NCBI GenBank assembly: GCA_035553055.1
Contig: DATNEK010000255.1
Span: 1 to 19,017 of the forward strand
Length of the DNA: 19,017 nucleotides
Reading direction: 5' to 3'
Source: Chersky-822 sp035553055
Lineage (GTDB): Bacteria; Actinomycetota; Actinomycetes; Streptosporangiales; Streptosporangiaceae
Shown: piece after piece, positions 1 through 7,062 of the stretch
Layout of the letters: every line of letters starts with the position of its first letter
How positions within the stretch are numbered: the first letter of the stretch is position 1
The notes under the pieces: model-generated
Told to the model about the DNA's origin: nothing
What the model saw: only the letters and a program-made list of their open reading frames with translations
The model's database searches: none
Made by a program: the position numbers and the translations under genes

Positions 1-128
1 GAGCCCAGATCGCCGGCTCGCCTGCGCTGATCGGAATGATCCGGCGTGGCCGCCCGGATGGCGAGCAGCCGCTCGCCTGCTGAGGCAGCGAGATCACGGG
101 CGAAAATGTCATCGGACGGAAAAACCAC
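1..128 (-). CDS. cysQ: CysQ-like 3'(2'),5'-bisphosphate nucleotidase / inositol monophosphatase family, 5' part only
   Basis: This is the first 42 codons of a gene that runs off the left edge. It starts at GTG 128-126, with GGAG at 137-134 and a 5-nt spacer, 16 nt after the stop of the sugar transferase, so the two are probably co-transcribed. The visible protein reads as an N-terminal helix (ARDLAASAGERLLAIRA) followed by RRAGDLG. That resembles the start of actinobacterial CysQ-type phosphatases, which open with a helix of the form LA..AG.LLL.LRA and then a GD..S element before the metal-binding motifs. Family members hydrolyse 3'-phosphoadenosine 5'-phosphate or related sugar and inositol phosphates using Mg2+. 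The metal-binding motifs lie outside the window, so the exact substrate class is an inference. The frame, ribosome-binding site and helix make a real gene likely; the family name is moderately sure. Confidence 0.6.
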   Translation of the reverse strand, partial: MVFPSDDIFARDLAASAGERLLAIRAATPDHSDQRRRAGDLG

Positions 129-144
129 AAACGCTCCAGCGGGC

Positions 145-1611
145 TCAATAAGCTCCCCAGCCGCGAACCACCGCAGCCCAGGTCTTCCACAGGATCTGCA
201 GGTCGAGCATGAGCGACCAATTCTCGACGTAACGCAGGTCCAGGCGCACTGACTCATCCCAGGAAAGCTCGGACCGGCCGTTTACCTGCCACAAGCCAGT
301 CATGCCCGGCTTGACCGCCAGCCTGCGCCTTACATGGTCACCATACATGGCCGCCTCTTCCGGCAGCGCGGGCCGCGGCCCTACCAGCGACATCTCGCCA
401 GCCAGCACGTTGAGAAACTGCGGCAGCTCGTCAAGCGACCATCGGCGCAGCCAGGCACCCAGCCTCGTCATCCTTGGGTCGCGCCTGATCTTGAATAGCG
501 GCCACTCCTGCTGGTTCTGCCGGGCCAGGCTCGCCTTCAGCGCCTCGGCGTCAGGCACCATGGTGCGGAATTTGTACACGCAGAACGCGCGCCCGCCCTT
601 ACCGACCCTGGTCTGCTTGAACAGCACGGGACCGCCGTCATCTACCTTGATCGCCAGCGCGATAACGGCGAACGTAGGAGCGGCGGCAATAAGCGCGACG
701 AGAGCGAATACCTTGTCGAAAACGGACTTGATAATGAGCCGGGCGCCGCTGAACTCCGGGTGGTCCATGTACAAAAGCGGCAACCCGGCGGTTGGCCTTA
801 TCGTGGTGCGCGGCCCGGCGACGTCGAGCAGAGCGGGAGCCACACACAGCTCGGTGCCGCTCTTCTCCAGGTCCCAGGCAAGGTCTCTGAGCCTTGCTCC
901 CGCCATCTCGGGGCAGGCGAGAACGGCGACAGTGTCGGCATCGTACTGGCTGACCACATCGGCGACTCCTTCCAGTCCGGGCGTGACCGGCACATCGTCA
1001 AGCAGGCCGGGCGGAACCGTGTCGGCGACGCAGGCCGCCACTACGGAAAGGCCGTGATAAGTCTGCCTGCGGAGCACGGTGACGATGTCAGCGACGACAG
1101 CGGCGTGCCCGACCACGACGACCTTGCGCATGCAGTTGCCGTGGCTGCGCGCCCGGTGCAACTGCTTGCGTATCGCGTACCTGGCGAGCAGGTCGAAAAG
1201 CGTCACGCTAGGCAGCGCGATGGCCACATAGGCCCTGGCCAGATCGATCTTCGAGGCATAGGACAAGATGGCGACGGCAGCCACAAGGAAGGCTCCGGCG
1301 TTGAGTACCCGCCTGAACTCATCTGTTCCGACGCCGATGAACCTCGAGTCGTACGCTCCGGCGAATACCAAGGTGAGCAGCCAGATGAGCGGGAGCGTCA
1401 GGCTGAGCGCCACGTAGGCGGCCGGATGGTGCCCCGAAGCGCCGAACCTGACCTGGTAGGCGAGCAAGCCGGCCGCTAGGCCGCAGCATCCGTCGGCAGC
1501 CCCGGCCATGATCAGGTAGCGAGCCGTCCATGGGCCTGAGCCGATGGCTGCCAGGCTTGTTTGGAGCTTGGTACGTTCTGAGGTGCTAGTGACCGCGGCG
1601 TGTCCAGACAC
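145..1611 (-). CDS. Polyprenyl-phosphate sugar-1-phosphate transferase (exopolysaccharide initiating enzyme, WcaJ/WbaP-like)
   Basis: A 488-residue membrane enzyme that would transfer a sugar-1-phosphate from a nucleotide sugar to undecaprenyl phosphate, the first step in building an exopolysaccharide or surface glycan. Hydrophobic segments near residues 31-55, 67-85, 104-120 and 127-143 form the N-terminal membrane part. A Rossmann-like middle region follows (RKVVVVGHAAVVADIV near 162-178). A membrane-entry segment at about 299-321 precedes the catalytic domain. Family motifs visible there are GGPVLFKQTRVG, YKFRTM, RRWSLDELPQFLNVL, SLVGPRP (about 408-414) and GMTGLWQVNGRS (about 436-447). 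I chose the GTG at 1611 because GGAGGGAGG sits at 1626-1618 with a 6-nt spacer. An in-frame start at 1722 would add 37 low-complexity residues with no such site. The sugar and the rest of the pathway cannot be told: no other glycan gene is in the window. Confidence 0.9.
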   Translation of the reverse strand: MSGHAAVTSTSERTKLQTSLAAIGSGPWTARYLIMAGAADGCCGLAAGLLAYQVRFGASGHHPAAYVALSLTLPLIWLLTLVFAGAYDSRFIGVGTDEFRRVLNAGAFLVAAVAILSYASKIDLARAYVAIALPSVTLFDLLARYAIRKQLHRARSHGNCMRKVVVVGHAAVVADIVTVLRRQTYHGLSVVAACVADTVPPGLLDDVPVTPGLEGVADVVSQYDADTVAVLACPEMAGARLRDLAWDLEKSGTELCVAPALLDVAGPRTTIRPTAGLPLLYMDHPEFSGARLIIKSVFDKVFALVALIAAAPTFAVIALAIKVDDGGPVLFKQTRVGKGGRAFCVYKFRTMVPDAEALKASLARQNQQEWPLFKIRRDPRMTRLGAWLRRWSLDELPQFLNVLAGEMSLVGPRPALPEEAAMYGDHVRRRLAVKPGMTGLWQVNGRSELSWDESVRLDLRYVENWSLMLDLQILWKTWAAVVRGWGAY

Positions 1612-1617
1612 CCAGAA

Positions 1618-1626
1618 CCTCCCTCC
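1618..1626 (-). promoter_or_regulatory. Ribosome binding site that fixes the sugar-transferase start
   Basis: GGAGGGAGG lies 6 nt before GTG 1611. It is the strongest Shine-Dalgarno match near this gene and decides for the shorter 488-residue protein. The rest of 1612-1862, between this gene and pth, shows no gene. It holds a short inverted repeat (ACAC-AAA-GTGT on the minus strand, near 1830-1840) of unknown meaning, and no promoter I would defend. Confidence 0.65.
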
Positions 1627-1862
1627 AAGGTTCCACGTACTAACAGGCAGGCACATCGCCACGATCGGGCGCCACCCCGCACCGACCCCCCGCGGCCCTC
1701 GCTCGGCCGCAACGGCGCTCACGAGGGTGCGGACGGACGATCATCGACCGCACCAGGTGGCAGCACCGGACTTGATCGATTAGATCACGCCTCATCGAAG
1801 CTGATCAGGACGTTAACGAAGTGGGTGTGACACTTTGTGTGCCAGCGCGCGAATACCCGCGT

Positions 1863-2495
1863 TTAACTGGGCGACGCGTGAAACTCGTTCTGCGCGGTAG
1901 CCAGACCGCGGTCAAGCAGAGCCTCGACGGCGTCGGCTGCGCGCCCGACCAGCAGCGGCAGTTCCTGGCGCTCGGCCTTGGTGAAGTCGCCAAGCACGTG
2001 ATCGGCGGCGACCCGGCGACCCTGCGGGCGGCCAACCCCGATCCTGACCCGATTGAACTCGGCGGTGCGCAAGGCAGACGCCACTGACTTGACCCCGTTG
2101 TGGCCGGCGTCACCGCCGCCGCACTTCAGCCTGATCGCGCCGAAGGGCAGGTCGATCTCGTCATGCACGACGATGATCCGCTCGGCCGGGATCTTGTGAT
2201 AGGCAGCGCACGAGGCCACAGGACCGCCGGACAGATTCATGTACGACATCGGCTTGGCCACGGTGACGGCGTGGCCGGCCAGCTTGCCTGACGCCGCGAG
2301 CATCCGGTGGCGGTTTCGCCGGAAGCCGTCGCCGATCCTGGCCGCCAGCTCATCGGCGACGGCATAGCCCGCGTTGTGCCTGTTGCCGCTGTAGTCAGAA
2401 CCTGGATTACCGAGCCCGACTATGAGCCAGCGCTCGCCCGACGCGTCGGGTTCAGCCCGGCCGAAAGCGCGCAAGCCAGCCCCAAGCCGCGGCAC
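1863..2495 (-). CDS. pth: Peptidyl-tRNA hydrolase
   Basis: A 210-residue cytoplasmic hydrolase that cleaves the ester bond of peptidyl-tRNAs released from stalled ribosomes, recycling tRNA. The bacterial Pth fold motifs are all present: WLIVGLGNPG (23-32), NRHNAGY with catalytic His40, KPMSYMNLSG (81-90, Asn87), VVHDEIDLP with Asp112, and GGGDAGHNG with Asn133. These match the catalytic and substrate-binding Asn, His, Asn, Asp, Asn set of the E. coli enzyme. The GTG start at 2495 leaves about 22 residues before the fold begins, and its ribosome-binding site is weak. Translation may depend on the upstream rplY, whose stop is 15 nt away. The order glmU-prs-rplY-pth is conserved in actinobacteria and supports co-expression. 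Identity is certain; the exact start is less so. Confidence 0.96.
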   Translation of the reverse strand: MPRLGAGLRAFGRAEPDASGERWLIVGLGNPGSDYSGNRHNAGYAVADELAARIGDGFRRNRHRMLAASGKLAGHAVTVAKPMSYMNLSGGPVASCAAYHKIPAERIIVVHDEIDLPFGAIRLKCGGGDAGHNGVKSVASALRTAEFNRVRIGVGRPQGRRVAADHVLGDFTKAERQELPLLVGRAADAVEALLDRGLATAQNEFHASPS

Positions 2496-2510
2496 ACAGC
2501 ACCAAGCCTG

Positions 2511-3161
2511 CTATTCGCCTGGCGGCGCAGCCTCCGGCGCCGCTTCTGGCGCTGCCGGAACCGCCTCGGCGGCAAGCTCTCCGGCAGGAACCTCGCCAAG
2601 GTCGGCCTCGATCTGCGCGGCCGTCGGCGCGCTGATCACGTGCAGCACGAGCACGTCAGGCTCCATCGCCAAGGTGGCGCCGCGCGGCAGAGTCAGATCG
2701 CCGGCCGTGACCGATGTGCCGACTGCCATGTTTTCGACGTCGACCTCGATGGCCGGCGGAATGTGGGTGGCCTCGGCTTCGACGGACACCTGGACAAGCT
2801 GCTGGTCGAGCAGGCCGTCTGGGGCGACCTCGCCGCTCACCGTGACCGGGATCTCGACGGTCACCTTCTCGCCCCGCCTGACCAAGATGAGATCGACGTG
2901 CTGGACGGTGCCCTTGATCGGGTTGCGCTGTACGGCCTTGGGCAGCGCGAGCTCGCTGCCGCCTTTCAGTCCATCAAGCCTGATCAGCACGTTCGCCGTG
3001 CGCAGCGCGAGCAGCACGTCGTGACCGGGCAGCGACAGGTGCCTCGGCTCGGTACCGTGCCCGTATAGCACCGCTGGCACGAGGCCAGCGCGCCGGTCAC
3101 GCCGTGCGGCACCCTTACCGAGCTCGGTCCGCTGCGTCGCGGACATGTGTACTTCGGGCAC
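2511..3161 (-). CDS. rplY: 50S ribosomal protein L25, long Ctc/TL5 form
   Basis: A 216-residue two-domain L25 that binds 5S rRNA in the large ribosomal subunit; long forms are also called general stress protein Ctc. The N-terminal 5S-binding domain spans about residues 6-95 (GKGAARRDRRAGLVPAVLYG, then QRNPIKGTVQHVDLILV). The TL5-type beta domain covers about 96-190 (KVTVEIPVTVSGE, IPPAIEVDVENM, GDLTLPRGATL). The tail of about 25 residues is Ala/Pro/Glu-rich and probably disordered. It starts at GTG 3161, with AGGAG at 3172-3168 and a 6-nt spacer. It precedes pth in the same direction. A separate promoter is likely, because the 215-nt gap to prs holds a TACAAT box and a hairpin-rich repeat array. 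Confidence 0.95.
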   Translation of the reverse strand: MPEVHMSATQRTELGKGAARRDRRAGLVPAVLYGHGTEPRHLSLPGHDVLLALRTANVLIRLDGLKGGSELALPKAVQRNPIKGTVQHVDLILVRRGEKVTVEIPVTVSGEVAPDGLLDQQLVQVSVEAEATHIPPAIEVDVENMAVGTSVTAGDLTLPRGATLAMEPDVLVLHVISAPTAAQIEADLGEVPAGELAAEAVPAAPEAAPEAAPPGE

Positions 3162-3208
3162 GGTGCACTCCTGGTCCGATGGCGGGAAAGGCGAAACTCT
3201 TGCCCGCG

Positions 3209-3214
3209 ATTGTA
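3209..3214 (-). promoter_or_regulatory. Possible -10 box for rplY
   Basis: TACAAT on the minus strand, about 47 nt before the rplY GTG, fits the actinobacterial TAnnnT -10 pattern. I see no good -35 hexamer at the usual spacing, since that place is occupied by GC-rich repeat sequence. It may be an extended -10 promoter or chance. It matters because the array between prs and rplY could block read-through. Confidence 0.35.
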
Positions 3215-3233
3215 GCCGATAGGTTTACTGCCC

Positions 3234-3381
3234 GCCGGGGTCCGGGGGCCGTCCGGGCTAGCAGAGCGGGGGTCCTGGGGTCGCCGCCCGGGCTAGCAGA
3301 GCGGGGGTCCGGGGGTCGCCCCCCGGGCTAGCACTGCTGCCGGGGTCCGGGGGGTTCCCCCCGGACCCCGGCAGCGCTAGC
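3234..3381. repeat. GC-rich palindromic repeat array (three 32-35 nt units plus one long hairpin unit)
   Basis: Four related units lie head to tail: 3234-3265, 3266-3300, 3301-3335 and 3336-3381. Units two and three are 35 nt and differ at only a few bases. Each runs GCGGGGGTCC, a G-run/C-run hairpin core (minus strand GGGGGGCGACCCCC in the third), then GGGCTAGCA. The fourth replaces the core with a long perfect palindrome and ends in GCTAGC, which contains the prs stop codon. The same core occurs inside the ABC-F gene at 12639-12716. This looks like a dispersed REP- or MITE-like element rather than ordinary intergenic DNA. No coding potential is evident. Confidence 0.75.
3336..3375 (-). terminator. 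Perfect 19-bp hairpin abutting the prs stop, terminator-like
   Basis: The left arm is 3336-3354 and the right arm 3357-3375, exact reverse complements separated only by TT, almost all G and C. The structure begins one nucleotide after the prs stop in the direction of transcription. It has no T-run, as is common for actinobacterial terminators, so it could end or attenuate prs transcription or stabilise its 3' end. It is also the fourth unit of the repeat array, so any termination role may have been acquired secondarily. Confidence 0.5.
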
Positions 3382-4354
3382 TCTGGCCGTCGAACAGGCT
3401 CGTCACCGAGCCCTGCGAGAAGACCTCGGTGATGGCTCTGGCGATCAGCGGGGCGATCGACAGCACGGTCAGCTTATCGAATTGCTTCTCTGGCGGTATC
3501 GGCAGCGTGTTGGTGACGATGACCTCGCTGACCGATGAGTTCTTGAGCACGTCGACCGCGTGACCGGACAGCACGCCGTGAGTGGCCGTCACGATCACCC
3601 GCGCGGCACCCTGAGCGAAGATGATCTCAGCGGCGTTGGCGATCGTGGTTCCGGTGTCGATCATGTCATCGACCAGGATGCACGTCCTTCCGGCCACCTG
3701 GCCGACGACCTCAAGCACCTTCACCTGGTTGGCGACATCAGGATCGCGGCGCTTGTGGATGATCGCGAGCGGGCAGCCGAGCCTGTCCGTCCACCGCTCG
3801 CAGACTCGTACCCGGCCGGCGTCCGGCGCGACGACCGTGACCTGCGACAGGTCGAGCTTGTTCTCCAGGTAGGAGGCGAGGATCGGCAGCGCGAACAGAT
3901 GGTCGACCGGCCCGTCGAAGAACCCCTGGATCTGAGCGGTGTGCAGGTCGACGGCCATCAGCCGGTCGGCGCCGGCCGCGGTGAACAAGTCGGCCATCAG
4001 CCTGGCCGATATCGGCTCCCGGCCACGGCTCTTCTTGTCCTGCCTGGCGTAGCCGAAGAACGGCGTGACAACCGTGATCCGCTTGGCCGAGGCCCGCTTG
4101 AGCGCGTCGACCATGATCAGCTGTTCCATGATCCACTGATTGATCGGCGCGGTATGGCTCTGCAGCACGAAGGCGTCGCAGCCTCTGACCGACTCGAGGA
4201 ACCGCACGAAGATCTCGCCGTTGGCGAAGTCGAACAGGGTCGTCGGGGTCGGCTGGATCCCCAGGTAGTCGCCGATCTCGCGGCCTAGGTCTGGATGCGC
4301 TCGGCCGCTGAAGAGCATCAACCGCTTGTCATTTGTACCGGCGCTGACCGTCAC
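3377..4354 (-). CDS. prs: Ribose-phosphate pyrophosphokinase (PRPP synthetase)
   Basis: A 325-residue cytosolic enzyme that makes 5-phosphoribosyl 1-diphosphate from ribose 5-phosphate and ATP, feeding purine, pyrimidine, His, Trp and NAD synthesis. Class I Prs motifs are intact: FDFANGEIFVRF (41-52), YARQDKKSRGREPISARL (102-119, ATP/flexible loop), VDLHTAQIQGFF with His138, IHKRRD (199-204), and the PRPP loop CILVDDMIDTGTT (225-237). It starts at GTG 4354, 13 nt after the glmU stop, with AGGG just upstream, so it is translated from the glmU transcript. Its TAG stop falls inside the GCTAGC end of the repeat array, yet the C-terminus (SVTSLFDG) is as usual for the family, so the array has not truncated the protein. 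Confidence 0.97.
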   Translation of the reverse strand: MTVSAGTNDKRLMLFSGRAHPDLGREIGDYLGIQPTPTTLFDFANGEIFVRFLESVRGCDAFVLQSHTAPINQWIMEQLIMVDALKRASAKRITVVTPFFGYARQDKKSRGREPISARLMADLFTAAGADRLMAVDLHTAQIQGFFDGPVDHLFALPILASYLENKLDLSQVTVVAPDAGRVRVCERWTDRLGCPLAIIHKRRDPDVANQVKVLEVVGQVAGRTCILVDDMIDTGTTIANAAEIIFAQGAARVIVTATHGVLSGHAVDVLKNSSVSEVIVTNTLPIPPEKQFDKLTVLSIAPLIARAITEVFSQGSVTSLFDGQS

Positions 4355-4367
4355 CAGAACCCTACTT

Positions 4368-5429
4368 TCACTTTCTCTGTGCTGGCTTCCTCGCGTCCAC
4401 CCTGGTCCCAGGCGTCAGGTGGGCGAACGGGCCGACCTGCGCGCCATCGCCGATCACCGCGGATTCGCAGACCGACTTGATGACCGTGGCACCGCTTCCG
4501 ACCACGGTGTCGCGGAGCAGGCAACCGGGCCCGACGCTGGCCCTGGCGGCTACCGTTGTACTGCCTTCGAGCTGAGTGCCCGGCCCGATGTAGGCATCAG
4601 CGGCCAGGCAGACACTCACGTCGATCCAGGTGCTTTCAGGGTCGGCGATCTTTACGCCTGATCGCATGGCCGACGCCAGAAGCCTGGAGTTCATCACCCG
4701 GCTCACGTGAGCAAGCTGGGTAAGATCATTGACCCCCTGAATTTCTTCAAAATCAGGGCAGTTAACCGTGGCAACCACATGGCCGTCCGCGCGCAGGACA
4801 CCGACCGCGTCGGTGAGGTATTCCTCGCCTTGCGCGTTGTCGGTCCTCACCCGCTTGACCGCGTCGGCGAGCCGGTCGCCGTCGAACGCGTACATGCCAG
4901 GGTTAATCTCGGTGATCGCGCGCTGCTCGGCCGTGGCGTCGGCCTGCTCGACGATCGACCCGAACTCCCCGCTAGCGGTTCTGATGATCCGGCCATACCC
5001 GGTCGGGTCAGGTGCGCGTGCCGTCAGCACCGCGGCCGCTGCCCCCGATCCGTCACGCTGCGCCGCTAGCGCCGCCAGCGTGGCGCCGCGCAGCAGCGGC
5101 GTGTCCGCGTAAGTCACGACCACGGTGCCGCTGATCGTGCCGATGGTCTCGAGTGCGACCCTGACCGCGTGGCCGGTGCCGCCCAGGTAGTCCTGCACGA
5201 CGATTACGGCGCCTGGCACCCGTTCCCTGGCGTGCGCGGCCACCTGGTCGGCACTGTGCCCGACGACGACGATCAACCGCTCAGGGTTCAGCTCGGCTGC
5301 CGCGGCCATGCAGTGGCCGAGCATCGTCTGCCCGCAGATCCGCTGCAGCGCCTTCGGGGTGGCCGACTTCATCCTGGTGCCCTCGCCGGCCGCGAGCACG
5401 ATGACGGCTGCGGGACGCGATGCGCTCAC
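4368..5429 (-). CDS. glmU: GlmU, C-terminally truncated: UDP-GlcNAc pyrophosphorylase domain kept, acetyltransferase domain broken
   Basis: Normal GlmU (about 450-495 residues) acetylates glucosamine-1-phosphate and then couples it to UTP, giving UDP-GlcNAc for peptidoglycan. Here only 353 residues remain. The uridylyltransferase half is complete: LAAGEGTRMKS (12-22), GGTGHAV, YADTPLL (Asp109), GYGRIIR, EINPGMYAFD, and NAQGEEYLTD. The left-handed beta-helix begins at about 255 and proceeds normally to VGPFAHLTPGTRVDA (332-346), then ends in RKPAQRK and a stop. The part that carries the catalytic His, the Lys/Tyr/Asn sugar contacts and the acetyl-CoA site is absent. The LRPG motif, whose Arg binds substrate in E. 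coli and M. tuberculosis GlmU, reads LTPG (Thr339). Only 13 nt separate the stop from prs, so no out-of-frame remnant can fit. It starts at GTG 5429 after GGGAG. Acetylation must come from elsewhere if this assembly is right. Confidence 0.9.
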   Translation of the reverse strand: MSASRPAAVIVLAAGEGTRMKSATPKALQRICGQTMLGHCMAAAAELNPERLIVVVGHSADQVAAHARERVPGAVIVVQDYLGGTGHAVRVALETIGTISGTVVVTYADTPLLRGATLAALAAQRDGSGAAAAVLTARAPDPTGYGRIIRTASGEFGSIVEQADATAEQRAITEINPGMYAFDGDRLADAVKRVRTDNAQGEEYLTDAVGVLRADGHVVATVNCPDFEEIQGVNDLTQLAHVSRVMNSRLLASAMRSGVKIADPESTWIDVSVCLAADAYIGPGTQLEGSTTVAARASVGPGCLLRDTVVGSGATVIKSVCESAVIGDGAQVGPFAHLTPGTRVDARKPAQRK

Positions 5430-5603
5430 TCGGCTTGACTCCCTGATGTCGCTGACGCTCGCGGAACGTGCTGAACCCTACCCCCGACTTGTGCAGGATA
5501 CCTTCACAAATCTCGGCCAGGTCCACTACAAGTCATTCTCGCCCGTAACACGACAAGCTGCGAGAGCCGACCCCGGTGGCGGCGCGTACTGCGACACTAA
5601 GGT

Positions 5604-6629
5604 GTGGCGCAGTGGGTGTTGCATGTGGATCTCGACCAGTTCATAGCCGCCGTCGAGGTGTTGCGCAAACCCGAGCTTCGCGGTCTGCCGATCGTCGTAG
5701 GCGGAGACGGCGACCCGACCAAACGCGGAGTCGTCAGCACAGCCTCCTACGAGGCCCGCGCTCATGGCGTGCACTCAGGGCTGCCGCTTCGCACCGCGGC
5801 CAGGCGCTGCCCGCAGGCGGTGTTCCTGCCGGTCGACCGGGCCGCCTACGAGGCCGCGTCAGATGAGGTGATCCGAGCGCTGCGCGAACTCAAGGCGGTC
5901 GTCGAGGTGATGGGCTGGGACGAGGCGTTTCTCGCGGTCGACACCGACGATCCTTTTGACTTCGCCCGGCTGATACAGCGCCAGGTCAAGGCGGCAACTC
6001 AGCTCGACTGCACGGTCGGCATCGGCCAGAACAAGCTGCAGGCGAAGATCGCGACCGGCTTCGGCAAGCCCGCCGGCGTGTTCAAGATCACAAGCGATAC
6101 CTGGCTGGCGACGCTGGGCGACAAGCCGACCGACGCGCTGTGGGGCGTTGGCTCGAGGACGGCAAAGCGGCTCGCCAGCCTGTCGATCAAGACGGTCGCC
6201 GAACTGGCATCCGCGTCGCCGCGCGAGCTAGCGCCGCACTTTGGCCCGACCATTGGCCCCTGGCTCGTGCAGCTCGCCAGGGGCATCGATCTGTCGAAGG
6301 TCACGGCCGAGCCTTACGTGCCGCGCTCGCGCAGCCGCGAGGTGACCTTCCAGCAGAACATCGCCGACTGGGATCAGGTCAAGGCTGAGGTAGCCAAGAT
6401 CGCTGCCATGGTCAGCGACGATGTGGCAGCCGAGGGTAGGCCGGCGGCCAGGATCGTGGTGAAGGTCCGGTACGCGCCGTTTTTCACCTATACCCACGGT
6501 CACGCGCTCGCCGAGCCGACATCGGACCCCGTCGCGATCGAGGCGGCGGCGCTCGGGGCGCTTGACTGGTTCACCAGGCGGGACCCGGTCCGCCTGCTCG
6601 GCGTCCGCGCCGAGTTCGCCGAGCCTTAG
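5604..6629 (+). CDS. dinB: Y-family DNA polymerase, DinB2-like
   Basis: A 341-residue translesion polymerase of the DinB (Pol IV) branch. The palm carries HVDLDQFIAAVE (7-18, metal-binding Asp9) and GWDEAFLAVD (104-113, Asp106/Glu107). The fingers carry GVVSTASYEARAHGVHSGLP (42-61). The helix-hairpin-helix thumb has GVGSRTAKRLASL. The little-finger domain starts near REVTFQQNI. GWDEAF, and the Leu/Gln around the first Asp, resemble mycobacterial DinB2 more than E. coli DinB. The residue two after DLDQ, which is the steric-gate Phe in E. coli DinB, is Ile14; DinB2 has Leu there. The protein ends right after LLGVRAEFAEP with no beta-clamp-binding tail. It is divergent from glmU, which has no functional link. 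GTG 5604 is the start; AAGG lies very close, so GTG 5616 is possible. No sure promoter is seen in 5430-5601. Confidence 0.93.
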   Translation: MAQWVLHVDLDQFIAAVEVLRKPELRGLPIVVGGDGDPTKRGVVSTASYEARAHGVHSGLPLRTAARRCPQAVFLPVDRAAYEAASDEVIRALRELKAVVEVMGWDEAFLAVDTDDPFDFARLIQRQVKAATQLDCTVGIGQNKLQAKIATGFGKPAGVFKITSDTWLATLGDKPTDALWGVGSRTAKRLASLSIKTVAELASASPRELAPHFGPTIGPWLVQLARGIDLSKVTAEPYVPRSRSREVTFQQNIADWDQVKAEVAKIAAMVSDDVAAEGRPAARIVVKVRYAPFFTYTHGHALAEPTSDPVAIEAAALGALDWFTRRDPVRLLGVRAEFAEP

Positions 6630-6775
6630 TCGTCAGTCGCTCCATAATGAATGCGACCGCCGTCACGGAAGCGCAAGCCGGCCGCTGCGGCCTTGGCGGA
6701 GTATCCGAGTAGCCCCTCCTTCCATCGCTCGGTATCTTGAAGGGGCGCCACTCGCCGACCACGCCGAGTTGGCGA

Positions 6776-6847
6776 TCCGGCGTAGGGTAATTGGCAGCCC
6801 GCGAGACTTTGACTCTCGTTGTTCTGGTTCGAGTCCAGACGCCGGAA
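6776..6847 (+). tRNA. tRNA-Gln (anticodon UUG)
   Basis: The sequence folds by hand into a full 72-nt cloverleaf. The acceptor stem is TCCGGCG (6776-6782) with CGCCGGA (6840-6846), discriminator A6847. The D arm is GGGT-AATTGGCA-GCCC. The anticodon stem is CGAGA/TCTCG with loop CTTTGAC, giving anticodon TTG for CAA (and CAG by wobble). The variable loop is four bases, and the T arm is TCTGG-TTCGAGT-CCAGA. The 3' CCA is not encoded (CCC follows), so it must be added by tRNA nucleotidyltransferase. Confidence 0.95.
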
Positions 6848-7035
6848 CCCTTGCCTCATTCGCCGCCGAAACCTGCCCTTTCACTGCCGCGCGGCCGGAA
6901 GTCGACTCGCGATCAGGACTGACCGAACCTCAACCTGGGTAGCAAACTGAGCCCGGATGTTGGTTACGTGCAGTGAACACCACAGGTGTAAGGGCTGAAT
7001 TCTGTGGAAGATCCCTCTAGGGTGCCCGGGAAACC

Positions 7036-7062
7036 TACGGTACCGTAAGCTACGGTTACGTA
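7036..7062 (+). promoter_or_regulatory. Two tandem palindromic operator-like sites before the desaturase
   Basis: TACGGTACCGTA (7036-7047) is a perfect 12-bp palindrome. Three bases later, TACGGTTACGTA (7051-7062) repeats it with two changes. With the following AGC the two form a 15-bp direct repeat matching at 13 positions. They lie 79 bp before the desaturase start. Dimeric TetR regulators commonly bind such paired sites, and a TetR gene follows the desaturase, so it is the natural candidate ligand. Confidence 0.55.

Noticed and set aside
46..252. Small plus-strand frame at the left edge
   Set aside because: It overlaps the CysQ-like gene start and the end of the sugar transferase on the other strand. 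Its composition is that of a shadow.
1612..1862. A CRP-like site (TGTGA with 6-bp spacer) near 1825-1842
   Set aside because: The right half reads GTGTG rather than TCACA, so it does not fit the consensus.
3234..3381. A CRISPR array
   Set aside because: Units are contiguous, self-palindromic and lack unique spacers, and there are no cas genes. It is a tandem palindromic repeat instead.
3560..4288. A 242-codon plus-strand frame opposite prs
   Set aside because: Shadow of a fully intact PRPP synthetase gene.
6776..6847. tRNA-Gln as an attachment site for an integrated element
   Set aside because: No integrase gene and no repeated tRNA 3' end were seen nearby.
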